Source: Blautia glucerasea | Lineage (GTDB): Bacteria > Bacillota > Clostridia > Lachnospirales > Lachnospiraceae | Direction: 5' to 3' | Length of the DNA: 64,000 nucleotides | Assembly: GCF_020537505.1 (NCBI RefSeq) | Contig: NZ_JAJBMO010000007.1 | Location: 62,001-126,000, forward strand | Shown: in pieces, positions 45,843-55,326 of the stretch | Layout of the letters: every line of letters begins with the position of its first letter | Position numbering within the stretch: the first letter of the stretch is position 1 | The notes under the pieces: model-generated | Seen by the model: the letters and a program-made list of their open reading frames with translations, nothing else | What the model was told of the DNA's origin: nothing | The model's database searches: none | Made by a program: the position numbers and the translations under genes

Positions 45843-46892
45843 ATGAAAAAAAGATTAATGGCAGCAGTATTATCAACAGCTATGGCAGCAACAATGCTGT
45901 TAACAGGAAGCATCAGTGTACAGGCAGCAGATGCTGCTGCAGCAAATGACCCGGCAGTAGAGCTGATCTTTACATCAGTATCTGTAAGCGGTGACTCCCA
46001 TACAGAGGCTATGTATGAGTTTGCAGATAAAGTAGAGGAATTATCCGGTGGTTCCGTAACATGTAAATGCTACGACAACGGTTCTCTGTTCTCTTCCGAG
46101 AACGAGTTTGATGCTCTTCTTAACGGAGATGCAGATCTGGCATATATTTCCTTCCCGACAATTGCAACACAGATTCCATCCTACAGCATGTTTGCTTCCG
46201 GATATCTGTTCAGCTCCTATGAGCATATGACAAGCGTTCTCAACGGTGACATCGGACTTAACAAGATCCGTCCACAGATTGAAGAGACACTGAACATCAA
46301 ACCTCTTTCCAGCTTCTATCTTGGAAGCCGTGTAATCAACACAAGAGAGAAAGAAATCAACAGCTACGATGACATGAACGGATTACTTCTCCGTATGCCG
46401 AACTCCGAAGCATGGCTGTTCCTTGGTGAGGCACTTGGTGCAAACCCGACACCACTTTCCTTCAGTGAGCTGTATACTGCACTTCAGACTGGCGCTGTAG
46501 ATGCACAGGATAACCCGCTTCCAAGTATCGAGAGTGCAAAATTCTATGAAGTAACAAAATACATCGCAATCACAAACCACGTTGTTGATTCCATTATGCC
46601 ATGTATCAACGGTGACACATGGAACAGCATGACAGAGGCTCAGCAGGAAGCTGTTACTGAGGCTATGGAATATGCAAGAGACGTAAACGATACAACAAGA
46701 CTTGACAGAGAAGCTGAGCTGATCAAATTCTTCGAGGAGCAGGGACTTACTGTTACATATCCTGACATCAACGAGTTTAAAGAAAAAGTTCAGGCTAAGT
46801 ACATGGAAAACGAAGATATGATCAAAGACTGGGATATGGATCTTTACAACGAAATCCAGGCTATGGCTGACACAACAACCGCAGAAGAGTGA
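45843..46892 (+). CDS. dctP: TRAP transporter solute-binding protein
   Basis: The ATG at 45843 (AGGAGG upstream) opens a signal peptide ending near VQAAD. The body follows the DctP fold, with the conserved arginine in NGLLLRMPNSEAW that binds the carboxylate of organic acids, and the DNPLPSI loop. It should catch an acid substrate outside the cell for the DctQM pair. No lipobox is visible, which is unusual for a Gram-positive binding protein. A terminator-like hairpin follows it inside the operon. Confidence 0.9.
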   Translation: MKKRLMAAVLSTAMAATMLLTGSISVQAADAAAANDPAVELIFTSVSVSGDSHTEAMYEFADKVEELSGGSVTCKCYDNGSLFSSENEFDALLNGDADLAYISFPTIATQIPSYSMFASGYLFSSYEHMTSVLNGDIGLNKIRPQIEETLNIKPLSSFYLGSRVINTREKEINSYDDMNGLLLRMPNSEAWLFLGEALGANPTPLSFSELYTALQTGAVDAQDNPLPSIESAKFYEVTKYIAITNHVVDSIMPCINGDTWNSMTEAQQEAVTEAMEYARDVNDTTRLDREAELIKFFEEQGLTVTYPDINEFKEKVQAKYMENEDMIKDWDMDLYNEIQAMADTTTAEE

Positions 46893-46985
46893 ACTGAATT
46901 GTTGTGACAACAGGCAGGACATAGTGATTCGCTATGGCTGACAGCAAAATTTGAGACATCTGTCTGACTTATAACAAAGAAAAGT

Positions 46986-47015
46986 CCCAGGCTGTGTGTA
47001 CGGCCTGGGCTTTTT
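46986..47015 (+). terminator. Intra-operon terminator after the binding-protein gene
   Basis: CCCAGGC and GCCTGGG (46986-46992, 47003-47009) form a 7-bp GC-rich stem with a T-run. Placed between dctP and dctQ it would let more binding protein than membrane subunits be made. Confidence 0.7.
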
Positions 47016-47125
47016 AACAAAAAACAGATTTTTTGGTTGTCTGCACAGTTGATACATTTTGCAGTAGTGGCTGCAAATGGGAACAAACCGATGGCAGAAA
47101 AGTAAATCTGAGAGGAGAGGAAACT

Positions 47126-47620
47126 GTGGATAATTTCAAAAAGATCGGGAAAAAAATCGTCGATTTCCTTGGCGTTTTTATTCCAAACATTACGTTTTTG
47201 GTAATTTTCCTTACCTTTATGGTAACGATCGTATCCAGATATTTTTTCAAAACCCCTGTAACATGGAGTTATGAGGTATCTGTTCTGGGTTATATGTGGA
47301 CCATGTTCTTCGGCGTTGGTAAGGCAATGGAGGCTGATGAACACGTAGTATTTGGTCTGGTTTACGATGCTGTAAAGCCCCGTACCCAGTTTATTTTTAA
47401 AGTAGTTTATAATACATTTCTTTTAATCCTGCTGGTAATCTGTTTTGTACCGTGTTTCCAGTCCATGGTTGGAAAGAAAATGGTGACAGGAGTTCTGAAG
47501 CTTCCATATACAGTTGTTTTTGCACCATTTATGTATATGCTGGCTGAGATCATCGTCAGAACCTGTATTAATATCAGAAATGCATTTAAAGAATACAAGG
47601 AAGGAGGAAAAGAATCATGA
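47126..47620 (+). CDS. dctQ: TRAP transporter small membrane subunit
   Basis: Four membrane segments in 164 residues, with the usual R-Y-F-F-x-x-P-V-x-W motif after the first (SRYFFKTPVTWSYE). The GTG at 47126 follows GAGAGGAGAGG; no earlier start has such a site. It overlaps dctM by 4 bp as ATGA. Confidence 0.85.
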   Translation: MDNFKKIGKKIVDFLGVFIPNITFLVIFLTFMVTIVSRYFFKTPVTWSYEVSVLGYMWTMFFGVGKAMEADEHVVFGLVYDAVKPRTQFIFKVVYNTFLLILLVICFVPCFQSMVGKKMVTGVLKLPYTVVFAPFMYMLAEIIVRTCINIRNAFKEYKEGGKES

Positions 47621-48903
47621 GTATGCCGATTATTATGCTGTTCGTGGTTATGGCTATCTGCTTCATAATCCGTATGCCTGTTTCTTTCTCCATGCTTGCA
47701 GCTTCTATTACATATTTTCTGCTTGCAGCTCCGGACAAACTGGGCCAGGTATTTACCGTAATCACTGGTAACATGTTTGCAAACTATACCATGCTTGCGG
47801 CTCCGCTGTTTATTTTTATGGCAAATGTGCTGAATGAAGGAGAGGTAACTGATAAGCTGTTCTCTTTCTGTAATGGTCTTCTTGGAAGATTAAAAGGTGG
47901 TACAGCACAGGTTAACGTATTTATTTCCCTTATTTTCTCCGGTATGACCGGTTCTGCTATTGCAGATGCTTCCGGTATTGGTCTGATGGAGATCGACCAG
48001 ATGAAAAAAGAGGGCTACGATGCAGAGTTCAGCTGTGCCATCACAGCCGCTTCCGCAACTGTAGGACCGATTTTCCCACCAAGTATTCCAATGGTTATTT
48101 ACGCCATGTTATCTGGCGCTTCCATTGGTAAGCTGTTCATGGGTGGTATGGTTCCTGGCGTTTTACTTGCCATTCTTCTTATGATCTATGTTGCGTTTAT
48201 TTCTCATAAGAGAAATTATCCGGCTGGCGTGGTCATGAGCAAGAGAGAGTTCCTGAAGGCTACATTGCAGGCTCTTCCGGCACTGTTTACAGTTGTGATC
48301 CTTCTTGGCGGAATTTATTCCGGTATCTGTACTCCTACAGAGGCTGGAGCTGTTGCTTCTGCATATGCACTGATCATCTCTGCGCTGATTTACAAAACAT
48401 TGGGATGGAAAAAGCTTTGGGGCATCATCAAGAAATCCGCTGCAAACACAGCTACACTGGCTCTTCTTTGCGGAACCTCCATGCTGTTTTCTTACATCAT
48501 CTCTCTGGAGCAGGTTCCGAGAGTTGTTGCAGGCCTGGTTATGGGAATCACAGATAACAAGTACATTTTCCTGTTTATCGTAAACATCGTATTCCTGCTT
48601 CTTGGCTGTGTACTTGATGTAAGTACGATCCAGCTGGTATTCGTACCAATGGTTCTTCCGCTGGTACAGGCTATGGGTATTGACCTTGTTCATTTCGGCG
48701 TTGTAATCTGCCTGAACATGATGATCGGTCTTTCCACACCGCCATTTGGTATGCTGCTGTTTATTGTTTCGGGACTTGGAAAAACGAAGATCAAGGGTGT
48801 CATACGGGAGATTTTGCCGATGGTACTTATTATGATCGGGCTGTTGTTCCTGGTTACTTATGTACCGGATATTATTATGTTTATACCTAACAACTTCATG
48901 TAA
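47617..48903 (+). CDS. dctM: TRAP transporter large membrane subunit
   Basis: The 428-residue protein has about 12 membrane segments and the family motifs GMTGSAIADASGIG, PPSIPMVIYAM, TPTEAGAVA and GLSTPPFGM. It carries the acid into the cell with sodium. It is coupled by ATGA to dctQ and followed by a hairpin before the glycosidase gene. Confidence 0.95.
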   Translation: MSMPIIMLFVVMAICFIIRMPVSFSMLAASITYFLLAAPDKLGQVFTVITGNMFANYTMLAAPLFIFMANVLNEGEVTDKLFSFCNGLLGRLKGGTAQVNVFISLIFSGMTGSAIADASGIGLMEIDQMKKEGYDAEFSCAITAASATVGPIFPPSIPMVIYAMLSGASIGKLFMGGMVPGVLLAILLMIYVAFISHKRNYPAGVVMSKREFLKATLQALPALFTVVILLGGIYSGICTPTEAGAVASAYALIISALIYKTLGWKKLWGIIKKSAANTATLALLCGTSMLFSYIISLEQVPRVVAGLVMGITDNKYIFLFIVNIVFLLLGCVLDVSTIQLVFVPMVLPLVQAMGIDLVHFGVVICLNMMIGLSTPPFGMLLFIVSGLGKTKIKGVIREILPMVLIMIGLLFLVTYVPDIIMFIPNNFM

Positions 48904-48924
48904 AATATGAACTTGGGTAGTTGG

Positions 48925-49012
48925 AAAAGGGACTGTTTTGCAGTCCCTTTTGTTGTATCGGGAGGCGCGGTTACCCGGACGCACTTTCGCAGCGGGATAC
49001 AACAAAAGGGAC
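48925..49012 (+). repeat. Terminator nested in a longer inverted repeat
   Basis: A short terminator hairpin (GGGACTG-TTTTG-CAGTCCC then TTTT, ending about 48951) overlaps the left arm of a perfect 17-bp inverted repeat, 48943-48959 with 48996-49012, whose 36-base loop is GC-rich. The two hairpins cannot form together, so the second could prevent termination; or the repeat may be a small mobile relic. Confidence 0.55.
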
Positions 49013-49084
49013 GATGCTGGTGTGGGTGAGATGGGGAATTTGGAGCAGTAATGTAATGTGGGACTATAAGAGGAGGATATGGAG

Positions 49085-52000
49085 ATGGGCACATTAGATG
49101 AGGTAAAGGGATTGCTTAAGAATCCGCCCAAGGAGTATCGGAGTGCTCCTTTCTGGGGATGGAATGACAAATTGCAAAAGGAAAATCTGGGAGAACAGAT
49201 TGAAGGATTTAAAAGAGCTGGAATGGGTGGATTTTTTATTCATTCCCGTGAGGGGCTGGAGACGGAGTATCTTTCCACAGAGTGGATGGAGGATGTGAAG
49301 TTCTGTGTGGATAAGGCCCGGGAAAATGACCTGGAGCTGTGGATATATGATGAGGATAAGTGGCCGTCAGGGGCTGCGGGAGGTATGGTCAGCCGGGAAA
49401 ATCCGGCAGAGTTTACAGCAAGGGCGCTGACGATGGAGTGCGGGAAGGCTGGGAAACTGGTGGTACCGACGAAGCTTAGTACCGGGGAAAAAAAGACAAC
49501 TGCTGGTGAAGACCAGGCTGTTGAACAAAATATGGAGACAGAGTTTCTTCAGGGCATCTATGTGATCCAGACCAAGGCAGATGGCAGATTTATTAAAAGG
49601 ATGAAAGAATATCCTACTTATGAAGAGGCTGTCGGGGCTTGCGGTGAGGATGAGGAGATTCTGATCCTGCGACAGGAGATTTCCGGGAAGAGTGAGTGGT
49701 ATAACGGGTTAATGCCGCCGGATAATCTGAATCCAGAGAGTGTAAAGACATTTTTGAAATTGACACATGAGCATTATGAAGAGGTTTTGGGCGGTTCTTT
49801 TCCAAAAGAGGTGAAAGGCTTTTTTACAGATGAGCCTAACTGCTGTGACTTCTTCAGCGTGTTCCATGAGGGCAGGCCATGGATTCCGTGGAGCATTGGA
49901 TTTACGGAGTATTTCATTGGGAAAAGGGGATACGATCCACAGGAGAAGCTGCCTTACCTGTTTTTTGATGGAGAGGGAGCGGCAAAAATCCGTCACGATT
50001 ATTGGAAGACCGTGGCCCAGCGATTTGAAGAGAGCTATATGAAGCAGGTTTATGAGTGGTGTGATAAAAGAGGACTTCGTACCACAGGACATATTTTGTA
50101 TGAGAACGACCTGGGCTATCAAACCCGTGTGTGCGGCGCTGCCATGCCACAGCTTCGTTATTTGCATAATCCAGGAATTGACCTTCTTGGCGCACAGACG
50201 GATGAATACCTGACTGTGAAGCAGTGTGCAAGTGTGGCGCATCAGTATGACCGCTCCATGACCATCAGTGAGGCTTATGGCTGCACTGGCTGGGAGCTGG
50301 ATTTTTCCACCCAGAAATGGCTGGGAGACTGGCAGTTCGCCCTTGGAATTACAAGACGTTGTCAGCACCTTGCACTGTATTCTATTACTGGATGCAGGAA
50401 GCGGGACTATCCACCGGTTTTCAACTATCAGAATACCTGGTGGGAAGATAATGATAAAATGGAGAATTATTTTGGCCGTCTGGCGCTGTGCCTTTCCCAG
50501 GGAGAGCCGGTGCGGAAGGTGTTGATGATCCATCCGATCTCCAGCATCTGGACTGAGTGCCGCAGTGACCGCGAGGAGGACTTCAACCATCTGGAAATGA
50601 ACATGGGATGGATGGATGAGCATATTACTTCTTTGAACCGGAAAGGTGAGTATTATAACCGGATCGCAAAAGCGCTGACTGCGGGGCATGTGGATTTTGA
50701 CTTTGGCGACGAGATTCTGCTGGAGCAGGATGGAAAAGTTGAGAATGGAAAGTTTGTGGCTGGAACGTGCAGTTATCAGGTAGTCGTGGTTCCGGGAGTG
50801 AAGAATCTGTTTGCAAATACGGTGAAGCTGCTGAAGGAGTTTCTTGCAGCTGGCGGAACAGTGATCTGGCTGAAGCCTTATCCGGTGATGGTTGAGGGGG
50901 AGAAGATCGGCAGGAAGCAGGTTCGCGATGATAAAGAGCTGGATAAAAAACCTGACAGTGAAGGTGTAAATGAGGAGAAAGCAGACTGCAAAAAAGTGTG
51001 TGAAAAATATGGCGATATCCGGGATATTTTGGGAGAGGAAGCCTTTGTTCATACAGTTGAGCATGAATGGGAGCTGACAGAAGCTGTGGCGAAATGTACC
51101 GGAAAAGATTTCACCGTGCGAAACGCCAGCGGCGCAGAAGATGGGGAGATTCTTTCCATGCTGAGAAAGACAGAAGATGGACATATTCTTTTCCTGACAA
51201 ATCACGATCGGAACAATGCACATCAGGTTTACATAAAACTTGACTGCGGGAACGCTGTGGAAGAGCTTGACCCACTGACCGGAGAAGTTTGTGAGGTGGA
51301 AACTGTTGCAGATGGAGAGGGCGTTTGCTTTACCAGGACATTCGAGACGGGGATGAGCCGAATTTATTTTGTGAAGAAAGGGTCTTCTGGGGGAAAGGTA
51401 AGTGGATGTGGAATGACAGCTGCCACTTTTCCATACCGTCATCCGCATTATACAGATCCGGTGCTGGCAACCTTTGGCCCGGACGCGAAATTCAGAAGAA
51501 CCATGGAGAATGTGCTGACCATAGATAGATGTACTTATGAGTTGGGCGAGAAGGCTGGTACAGGCGAGTCTGCGGAGATGGAAATCTGGCAGGCGCAGCG
51601 GGAAATTCGTGAAAAGCTTGCCATGCAGCAGGTTTATTACAACGGCGCACCCCAGCGATATACCTGGGTAGACCAGCCGCACCCGGCAGATGGAACACCT
51701 TTTGCTATGCATTTTAGATTTAACGTATTGGAGGAGATTTCGGGCGAGTGCAGCTTCGTAATTGAGAAGCCTTATGGATTGGAAGTCTGCTTTGATGGAA
51801 AAAAATGTGAGTTGACTGACAGATGGTTTATTGACAAAGACATGCGTTGCTTTGGCCTTCCCTCTTTAAGCAGGGGAGTTCACCAGATTACCATAAAGGG
51901 AAGCTACGACCAGAAACGGGAACTGGAGGATGTGTTTGTGACTGGCAATTTTGCTGTAGACATGTCTGGTAATATTTTTCAGGAAAAAGAAATCCTGCAT

Positions 52001-52411
52001 ACAGGCGATTGGTGCATGCAAGGTTATGTAAACTATCCGGGAGGAATGATTTATCAGTACAAGGTACCGAGGCTGATCTCCCATAAGCAGGTTCTCCTTC
52101 ATCTGGGAGAATGGTGCGGCACGCTTCTGAAGGTGAGAGTAAATGGCAAGGAAACCAGCTCCCATTTTGAAAAGAAAAATTGCGTCACAGACGTAATGGG
52201 TCTATTTGAGAAAGAGGAAAACACTCTGGAAATCGAAATCACCGGCAGCCCAAGAAACATGTTCGGTCCTTTTCACCAGTCCTATACCGGCTGCAGCCGG
52301 ATCAGCTGGGCTGATTTTCGCACCGAGGGAATGTTCCATACGGATGGGAAGGTGCTGAAGCCTTACGGTATGATGGGGCAGAGTTATATTTGTGAGTATG
52401 AAGAACAGTAA
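49085..52411 (+). CDS. Large glycoside hydrolase, GH106/rhamnosidase-related type
   Basis: The N-terminus shows the pattern APFWGWNDKL, GGFFIHSREGL and WIYDEDKWPSGAAGG seen in large proteins annotated as alpha-L-rhamnosidase-related. The middle has MTISEAYGCTGWELDF and the C-terminal part holds beta-sandwich carbohydrate-binding-like regions. No signal peptide, so it acts on imported oligosaccharide or glycoside in the cytoplasm. The ATG at 49085 is preferred over 49079 because AGGAGG is 8 bases before it. The exact sugar is not clear; an acid-containing glycan would suit the neighbours. Confidence 0.68.
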   Translation: MGTLDEVKGLLKNPPKEYRSAPFWGWNDKLQKENLGEQIEGFKRAGMGGFFIHSREGLETEYLSTEWMEDVKFCVDKARENDLELWIYDEDKWPSGAAGGMVSRENPAEFTARALTMECGKAGKLVVPTKLSTGEKKTTAGEDQAVEQNMETEFLQGIYVIQTKADGRFIKRMKEYPTYEEAVGACGEDEEILILRQEISGKSEWYNGLMPPDNLNPESVKTFLKLTHEHYEEVLGGSFPKEVKGFFTDEPNCCDFFSVFHEGRPWIPWSIGFTEYFIGKRGYDPQEKLPYLFFDGEGAAKIRHDYWKTVAQRFEESYMKQVYEWCDKRGLRTTGHILYENDLGYQTRVCGAAMPQLRYLHNPGIDLLGAQTDEYLTVKQCASVAHQYDRSMTISEAYGCTGWELDFSTQKWLGDWQFALGITRRCQHLALYSITGCRKRDYPPVFNYQNTWWEDNDKMENYFGRLALCLSQGEPVRKVLMIHPISSIWTECRSDREEDFNHLEMNMGWMDEHITSLNRKGEYYNRIAKALTAGHVDFDFGDEILLEQDGKVENGKFVAGTCSYQVVVVPGVKNLFANTVKLLKEFLAAGGTVIWLKPYPVMVEGEKIGRKQVRDDKELDKKPDSEGVNEEKADCKKVCEKYGDIRDILGEEAFVHTVEHEWELTEAVAKCTGKDFTVRNASGAEDGEILSMLRKTEDGHILFLTNHDRNNAHQVYIKLDCGNAVEELDPLTGEVCEVETVADGEGVCFTRTFETGMSRIYFVKKGSSGGKVSGCGMTAATFPYRHPHYTDPVLATFGPDAKFRRTMENVLTIDRCTYELGEKAGTGESAEMEIWQAQREIREKLAMQQVYYNGAPQRYTWVDQPHPADGTPFAMHFRFNVLEEISGECSFVIEKPYGLEVCFDGKKCELTDRWFIDKDMRCFGLPSLSRGVHQITIKGSYDQKRELEDVFVTGNFAVDMSGNIFQEKEILHTGDWCMQGYVNYPGGMIYQYKVPRLISHKQVLLHLGEWCGTLLKVRVNGKETSSHFEKKNCVTDVMGLFEKEENTLEIEITGSPRNMFGPFHQSYTGCSRISWADFRTEGMFHTDGKVLKPYGMMGQSYICEYEEQ

Positions 52412-52434
52412 AAAAATGAACAGGAGGATTTATC

Positions 52435-52893
52435 ATGATTGCAGATTATGCAGACAAACTGAATTCCTACGAGGAGTTCAAAGACTATGCTGACATGGTG
52501 CAGCAATTCATTAAAAGACAGAAAGAGGAGAATCTTCCAGAAGGCAGATACGATCTGGAAAATGGCATTTTTGCTTTGGTGCAGAAATATACCACCAAGC
52601 CATTGGAAGGCGCACAGATGGAATCCCATAAGAAATACTGCGACCTTCAGTACATTGTAGAAGGCACTGAAAAAATCTACTGGGCATCTCTTCGCAAGCT
52701 TACCGTAGAGGATGACCGCACCCCGGAAGCTGACATTATTTTCTATAAAAGTGGTCCGGAGCAGGGGTACACTCTTCTGGAGGCTAGCATGTTCGGCTTC
52801 TACGCTCCTGAAGATGGGCATATGCCTTGCATCGCCGTAACCGATCCGCAGCCAGCAACGAAAATTGTGTTTAAGATTCCTGTAAAAGGCTGA
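52435..52893 (+). CDS. YhcH/YjgK/YiaL (EbgC-like) family protein
   Basis: A 152-residue cupin-type protein with the family blocks HKKYCDLQYIVEG, YWASLRKL and FGFYAPEDGHMPCIAV, whose histidines and glutamate bind a metal. Members occur in sialic acid and other sugar-acid operons and are thought to act as anomerases or sugar isomerases. It follows the glycosidase by 23 bp and closes the operon. Confidence 0.85.
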   Translation: MIADYADKLNSYEEFKDYADMVQQFIKRQKEENLPEGRYDLENGIFALVQKYTTKPLEGAQMESHKKYCDLQYIVEGTEKIYWASLRKLTVEDDRTPEADIIFYKSGPEQGYTLLEASMFGFYAPEDGHMPCIAVTDPQPATKIVFKIPVKG

Positions 52894-52932
52894 AAATCTG
52901 GGTATAATATATTAAAATTGAAATATGACGGG

Positions 52933-52988
52933 AATCCCCTTAAATAGGCAAAGATGAAATTCTAAAATCTATTTAAGGGGATTTTATT
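52933..52988 (+). terminator. Hairpin terminator
   Basis: A perfect 15-bp stem (52933-52947 with 52969-52983), 21-base loop and T-rich tail end the catabolic operon. Confidence 0.7.
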
Positions 52989-53105
52989 GCACATAAACAG
53001 AAAACGAATCACATAATAAGAACAAAAAGTGAATAATCATTGACTCGATTGACTAAACTATAATGGAATGCTATGATAATGATATGGGCAGAATGGAGGG
53101 ATGAC

Positions 53106-54554
53106 ATGGATAATTCAATTGTACGATTAACTGGAATAAAGTTAAAGAATTTTAAAAATGTTAAATATGGAGAATTGGATTTTCTTAATCACAGGAAGAG
53201 TTACAAATCCAGCATTTTAGGTTTATATGGGCAAAATGGATCCGGTAAAACTGCATTGATCGAGGCGTTGCAAATATTAAAGAGTCTTCTTTGTGGGGAA
53301 GCAGTTCCGGAATGCTTTGGGGATTGTATTAATGTAGAAGCAGAACATGCGGAATTACAGTTTACGTTTGATGTGTTTGTTCCTTCTGTTAAAGGAAAGT
53401 ATCAGGTTTATTATGAATTTAAGATGAAAAAAGAGAAAATTGAGGATGTATATAACTGGGGCGATAAAAAGAGTAATGAGCAGAAAAGCAGCTTAATTAT
53501 ATATGATGAAATTCTAAGCTATTCTTACGAGGATAAAATAAAAAAGATAAGAAAAGCGCCGTTGATAGATACTTGCACAGAGTCTGTTTTTGTGCCTGTT
53601 TCCAAATATGAGTGTCTTATTGGGAAAAACAAAGATGTAATGATGGATTTGCTTGTTGCAAAAAGAATGGCATATAAAACATCCAGATCTTTTATTTTTT
53701 CAATAGAATTACTGAAGGCCAATAGAAATCGAAAAGTTGCGTTGGAAAAGGAAAAGGGTGAAATAGACCTTGAGTTTGCACGGCATGGAATGGTATTGAT
53801 GCGATTGGCAATATATGGAACATCTGAACTGTTTGTGATCAATACTTCAAGTTCAGGGTTGATTAGTTTGAATTCGCTTCCTTTAGAATTTGCATATGAT
53901 GAAGATGATAATGTAGTTATCGGACATTTAGAACTTCGATTAGATAAGCCGACGGTTATTTCCAGTGAAGAAATGGAAGTGGTTTATAAAATAATTAACA
54001 ACATGAACATTGTCCTGCAGCAGATTGTTCCAGGCCTTACTATCAGCTTAAAAGATCTGGGGACTCAGGTCATGGATGACGGAAAGATAGGAAACCGGGT
54101 TCAGCTGATGTCCCATAAAAACAGCAAAGAAATACCGTTGAAAAACGAATCCGATGGCATTAAGAAAATTATTTCCATCCTTCAATTGCTGATCGTTGTG
54201 TATAATAATCTCTCAATCACAGTAGCAATTGATGAATTAGATTCTGGCATTTTCGAGTACCTTCTCGGAGAGATTCTAAGAATAATTTCTGAAAAAGGAA
54301 AAGGGCAGTTGATTTTCACATCCCATAATCTGCGCCCACTGGAGACTATTGACAGAGGATTTATTGCATTTACGACAACGAATCCGGAGAAGCGCTATAT
54401 TAGAATGTCAAAAGTGAAGGATAACAATAATCTTCGAGATTTTTACTTCAGGGATATTGTTCTGGGAGAACAGAACGAGGAACTTTATGAGCCTACTAAC
54501 AATGCAGAAATTGCATTTGCATTCAGAGAGGCTGGTGAAGTAAGTGGCACGTAA
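53106..54554 (+). CDS. AAA ATPase of the SMC/OLD-like group
   Basis: The ATP-binding head is clear: GLYGQNGSGKTALIEAL (Walker A, about residues 42-49), and near residue 375 VAIDELDSGIFEYLL followed by LIFTSHNLRP (Walker B and H-loop). About 480 residues with a central helical insertion match stand-alone AAA_15/AAA_21 ATPases that pair with nuclease or TOPRIM proteins in phage defence. GGAGGG precedes the ATG at 53106. It overlaps the TOPRIM-like gene by 11 bp. Confidence 0.8.
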   Translation: MDNSIVRLTGIKLKNFKNVKYGELDFLNHRKSYKSSILGLYGQNGSGKTALIEALQILKSLLCGEAVPECFGDCINVEAEHAELQFTFDVFVPSVKGKYQVYYEFKMKKEKIEDVYNWGDKKSNEQKSSLIIYDEILSYSYEDKIKKIRKAPLIDTCTESVFVPVSKYECLIGKNKDVMMDLLVAKRMAYKTSRSFIFSIELLKANRNRKVALEKEKGEIDLEFARHGMVLMRLAIYGTSELFVINTSSSGLISLNSLPLEFAYDEDDNVVIGHLELRLDKPTVISSEEMEVVYKIINNMNIVLQQIVPGLTISLKDLGTQVMDDGKIGNRVQLMSHKNSKEIPLKNESDGIKKIISILQLLIVVYNNLSITVAIDELDSGIFEYLLGEILRIISEKGKGQLIFTSHNLRPLETIDRGFIAFTTTNPEKRYIRMSKVKDNNNLRDFYFRDIVLGEQNEELYEPTNNAEIAFAFREAGEVSGT

Positions 54555-55266
54555 AAAAATCATATATGTAATCGTAGAAGGTCCGTCTGATGATGAGGCT
54601 CTGGGCGTTATTTTAAACCGATTGTATGATAAGAATGCTGTATATGTGGAAATTACTCATGGTGATATTACTTCAAGAAATGGCGTTACCGCGGGAAATA
54701 TTGCATCCAAAATTGGAGATATGATACGTGGGTATGCAAATGCAAACCATTATAAAGCTGGTGATTTTCAAGAAGTGGTACATCTTATTGACATGGATGG
54801 AGCATTTATTCCGAATTCATTGGTAGTACAGGATGAAAACGCGGTGAAACCTTTTTATACAGAAAATGAAATTAAATCAGTACAGCCAGACCAGATCCTT
54901 TTGCGAAATGCAAGAAAAAGTGAAAATATAAATCGCATTTGCCTGATGGGAAAAGTATGGGGATCGGTTCCTTATCGAGCTTATTATATGTCTGCAAATC
55001 TGGATCATGTACTGTATGCTAAATTAAACAGTACGGATAAAGATAAGGAAAATGATGCATTTTTATTTGCAAAAAGATATAAAGACCGTTTGGATGAATT
55101 TCTTCAGTTTATAGCAGATTCGGAATTTTCTGTAGTTGGGGATTTCAAGGAATCCTGGGAGTTTATAAAAGAGGGAAAGCATTCTTTGGAGCGGTATACG
55201 AATCTGGGGATTTGTTTTAAAGAAATAAGAGATGAGAGAATGGCCAATTCTTGTGATACAGATTGA
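54544..55266 (+). CDS. TOPRIM-like partner of the AAA ATPase
   Basis: Starts at GTG inside the end of the ATPase gene. The N-terminus IIYVIVEGPSDDEAL has the catalytic glutamate of TOPRIM domains, and HLIDMDGAF gives the DxD pair (Asp83, Asp85). RloB and PARIS AriB proteins have the same size and partner. It could be a nuclease or an effector released by the ATPase on infection. The assignment is by motif and pairing; neither family was confirmed. Confidence 0.62.
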   Translation: MARKKIIYVIVEGPSDDEALGVILNRLYDKNAVYVEITHGDITSRNGVTAGNIASKIGDMIRGYANANHYKAGDFQEVVHLIDMDGAFIPNSLVVQDENAVKPFYTENEIKSVQPDQILLRNARKSENINRICLMGKVWGSVPYRAYYMSANLDHVLYAKLNSTDKDKENDAFLFAKRYKDRLDEFLQFIADSEFSVVGDFKESWEFIKEGKHSLERYTNLGICFKEIRDERMANSCDTD

Positions 55267-55290
55267 CAAGCTCTTAATAAAGCGTATACT
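55263..55290 (+). promoter_or_regulatory. Sigma-A promoter of the ECF transporter operon
   Basis: TTGACA (55263-55268) and TATACT (55285-55290) stand 16 bp apart, just after the TOPRIM-like gene, with a short leader and AGGAGG before the transporter start. No riboswitch fits in this leader. Confidence 0.7.
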
Positions 55291-55326
55291 ATAGCGTGTT
55301 AAGACACATAGTAGGAGGAAAGAGCT

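Noticed and set aside
48163..49170. 335-codon minus-strand frame over dctM
   Set aside because: Antisense shadow of a clear transporter gene, with no start signal.
49709..51712. A 667-codon open frame on the minus strand inside the glycosidase gene
   Set aside because: It is antisense to a well-supported gene, has no ribosome site and its translation is Cys/His/Pro-rich without domain features; it mirrors the codon bias of the real gene.
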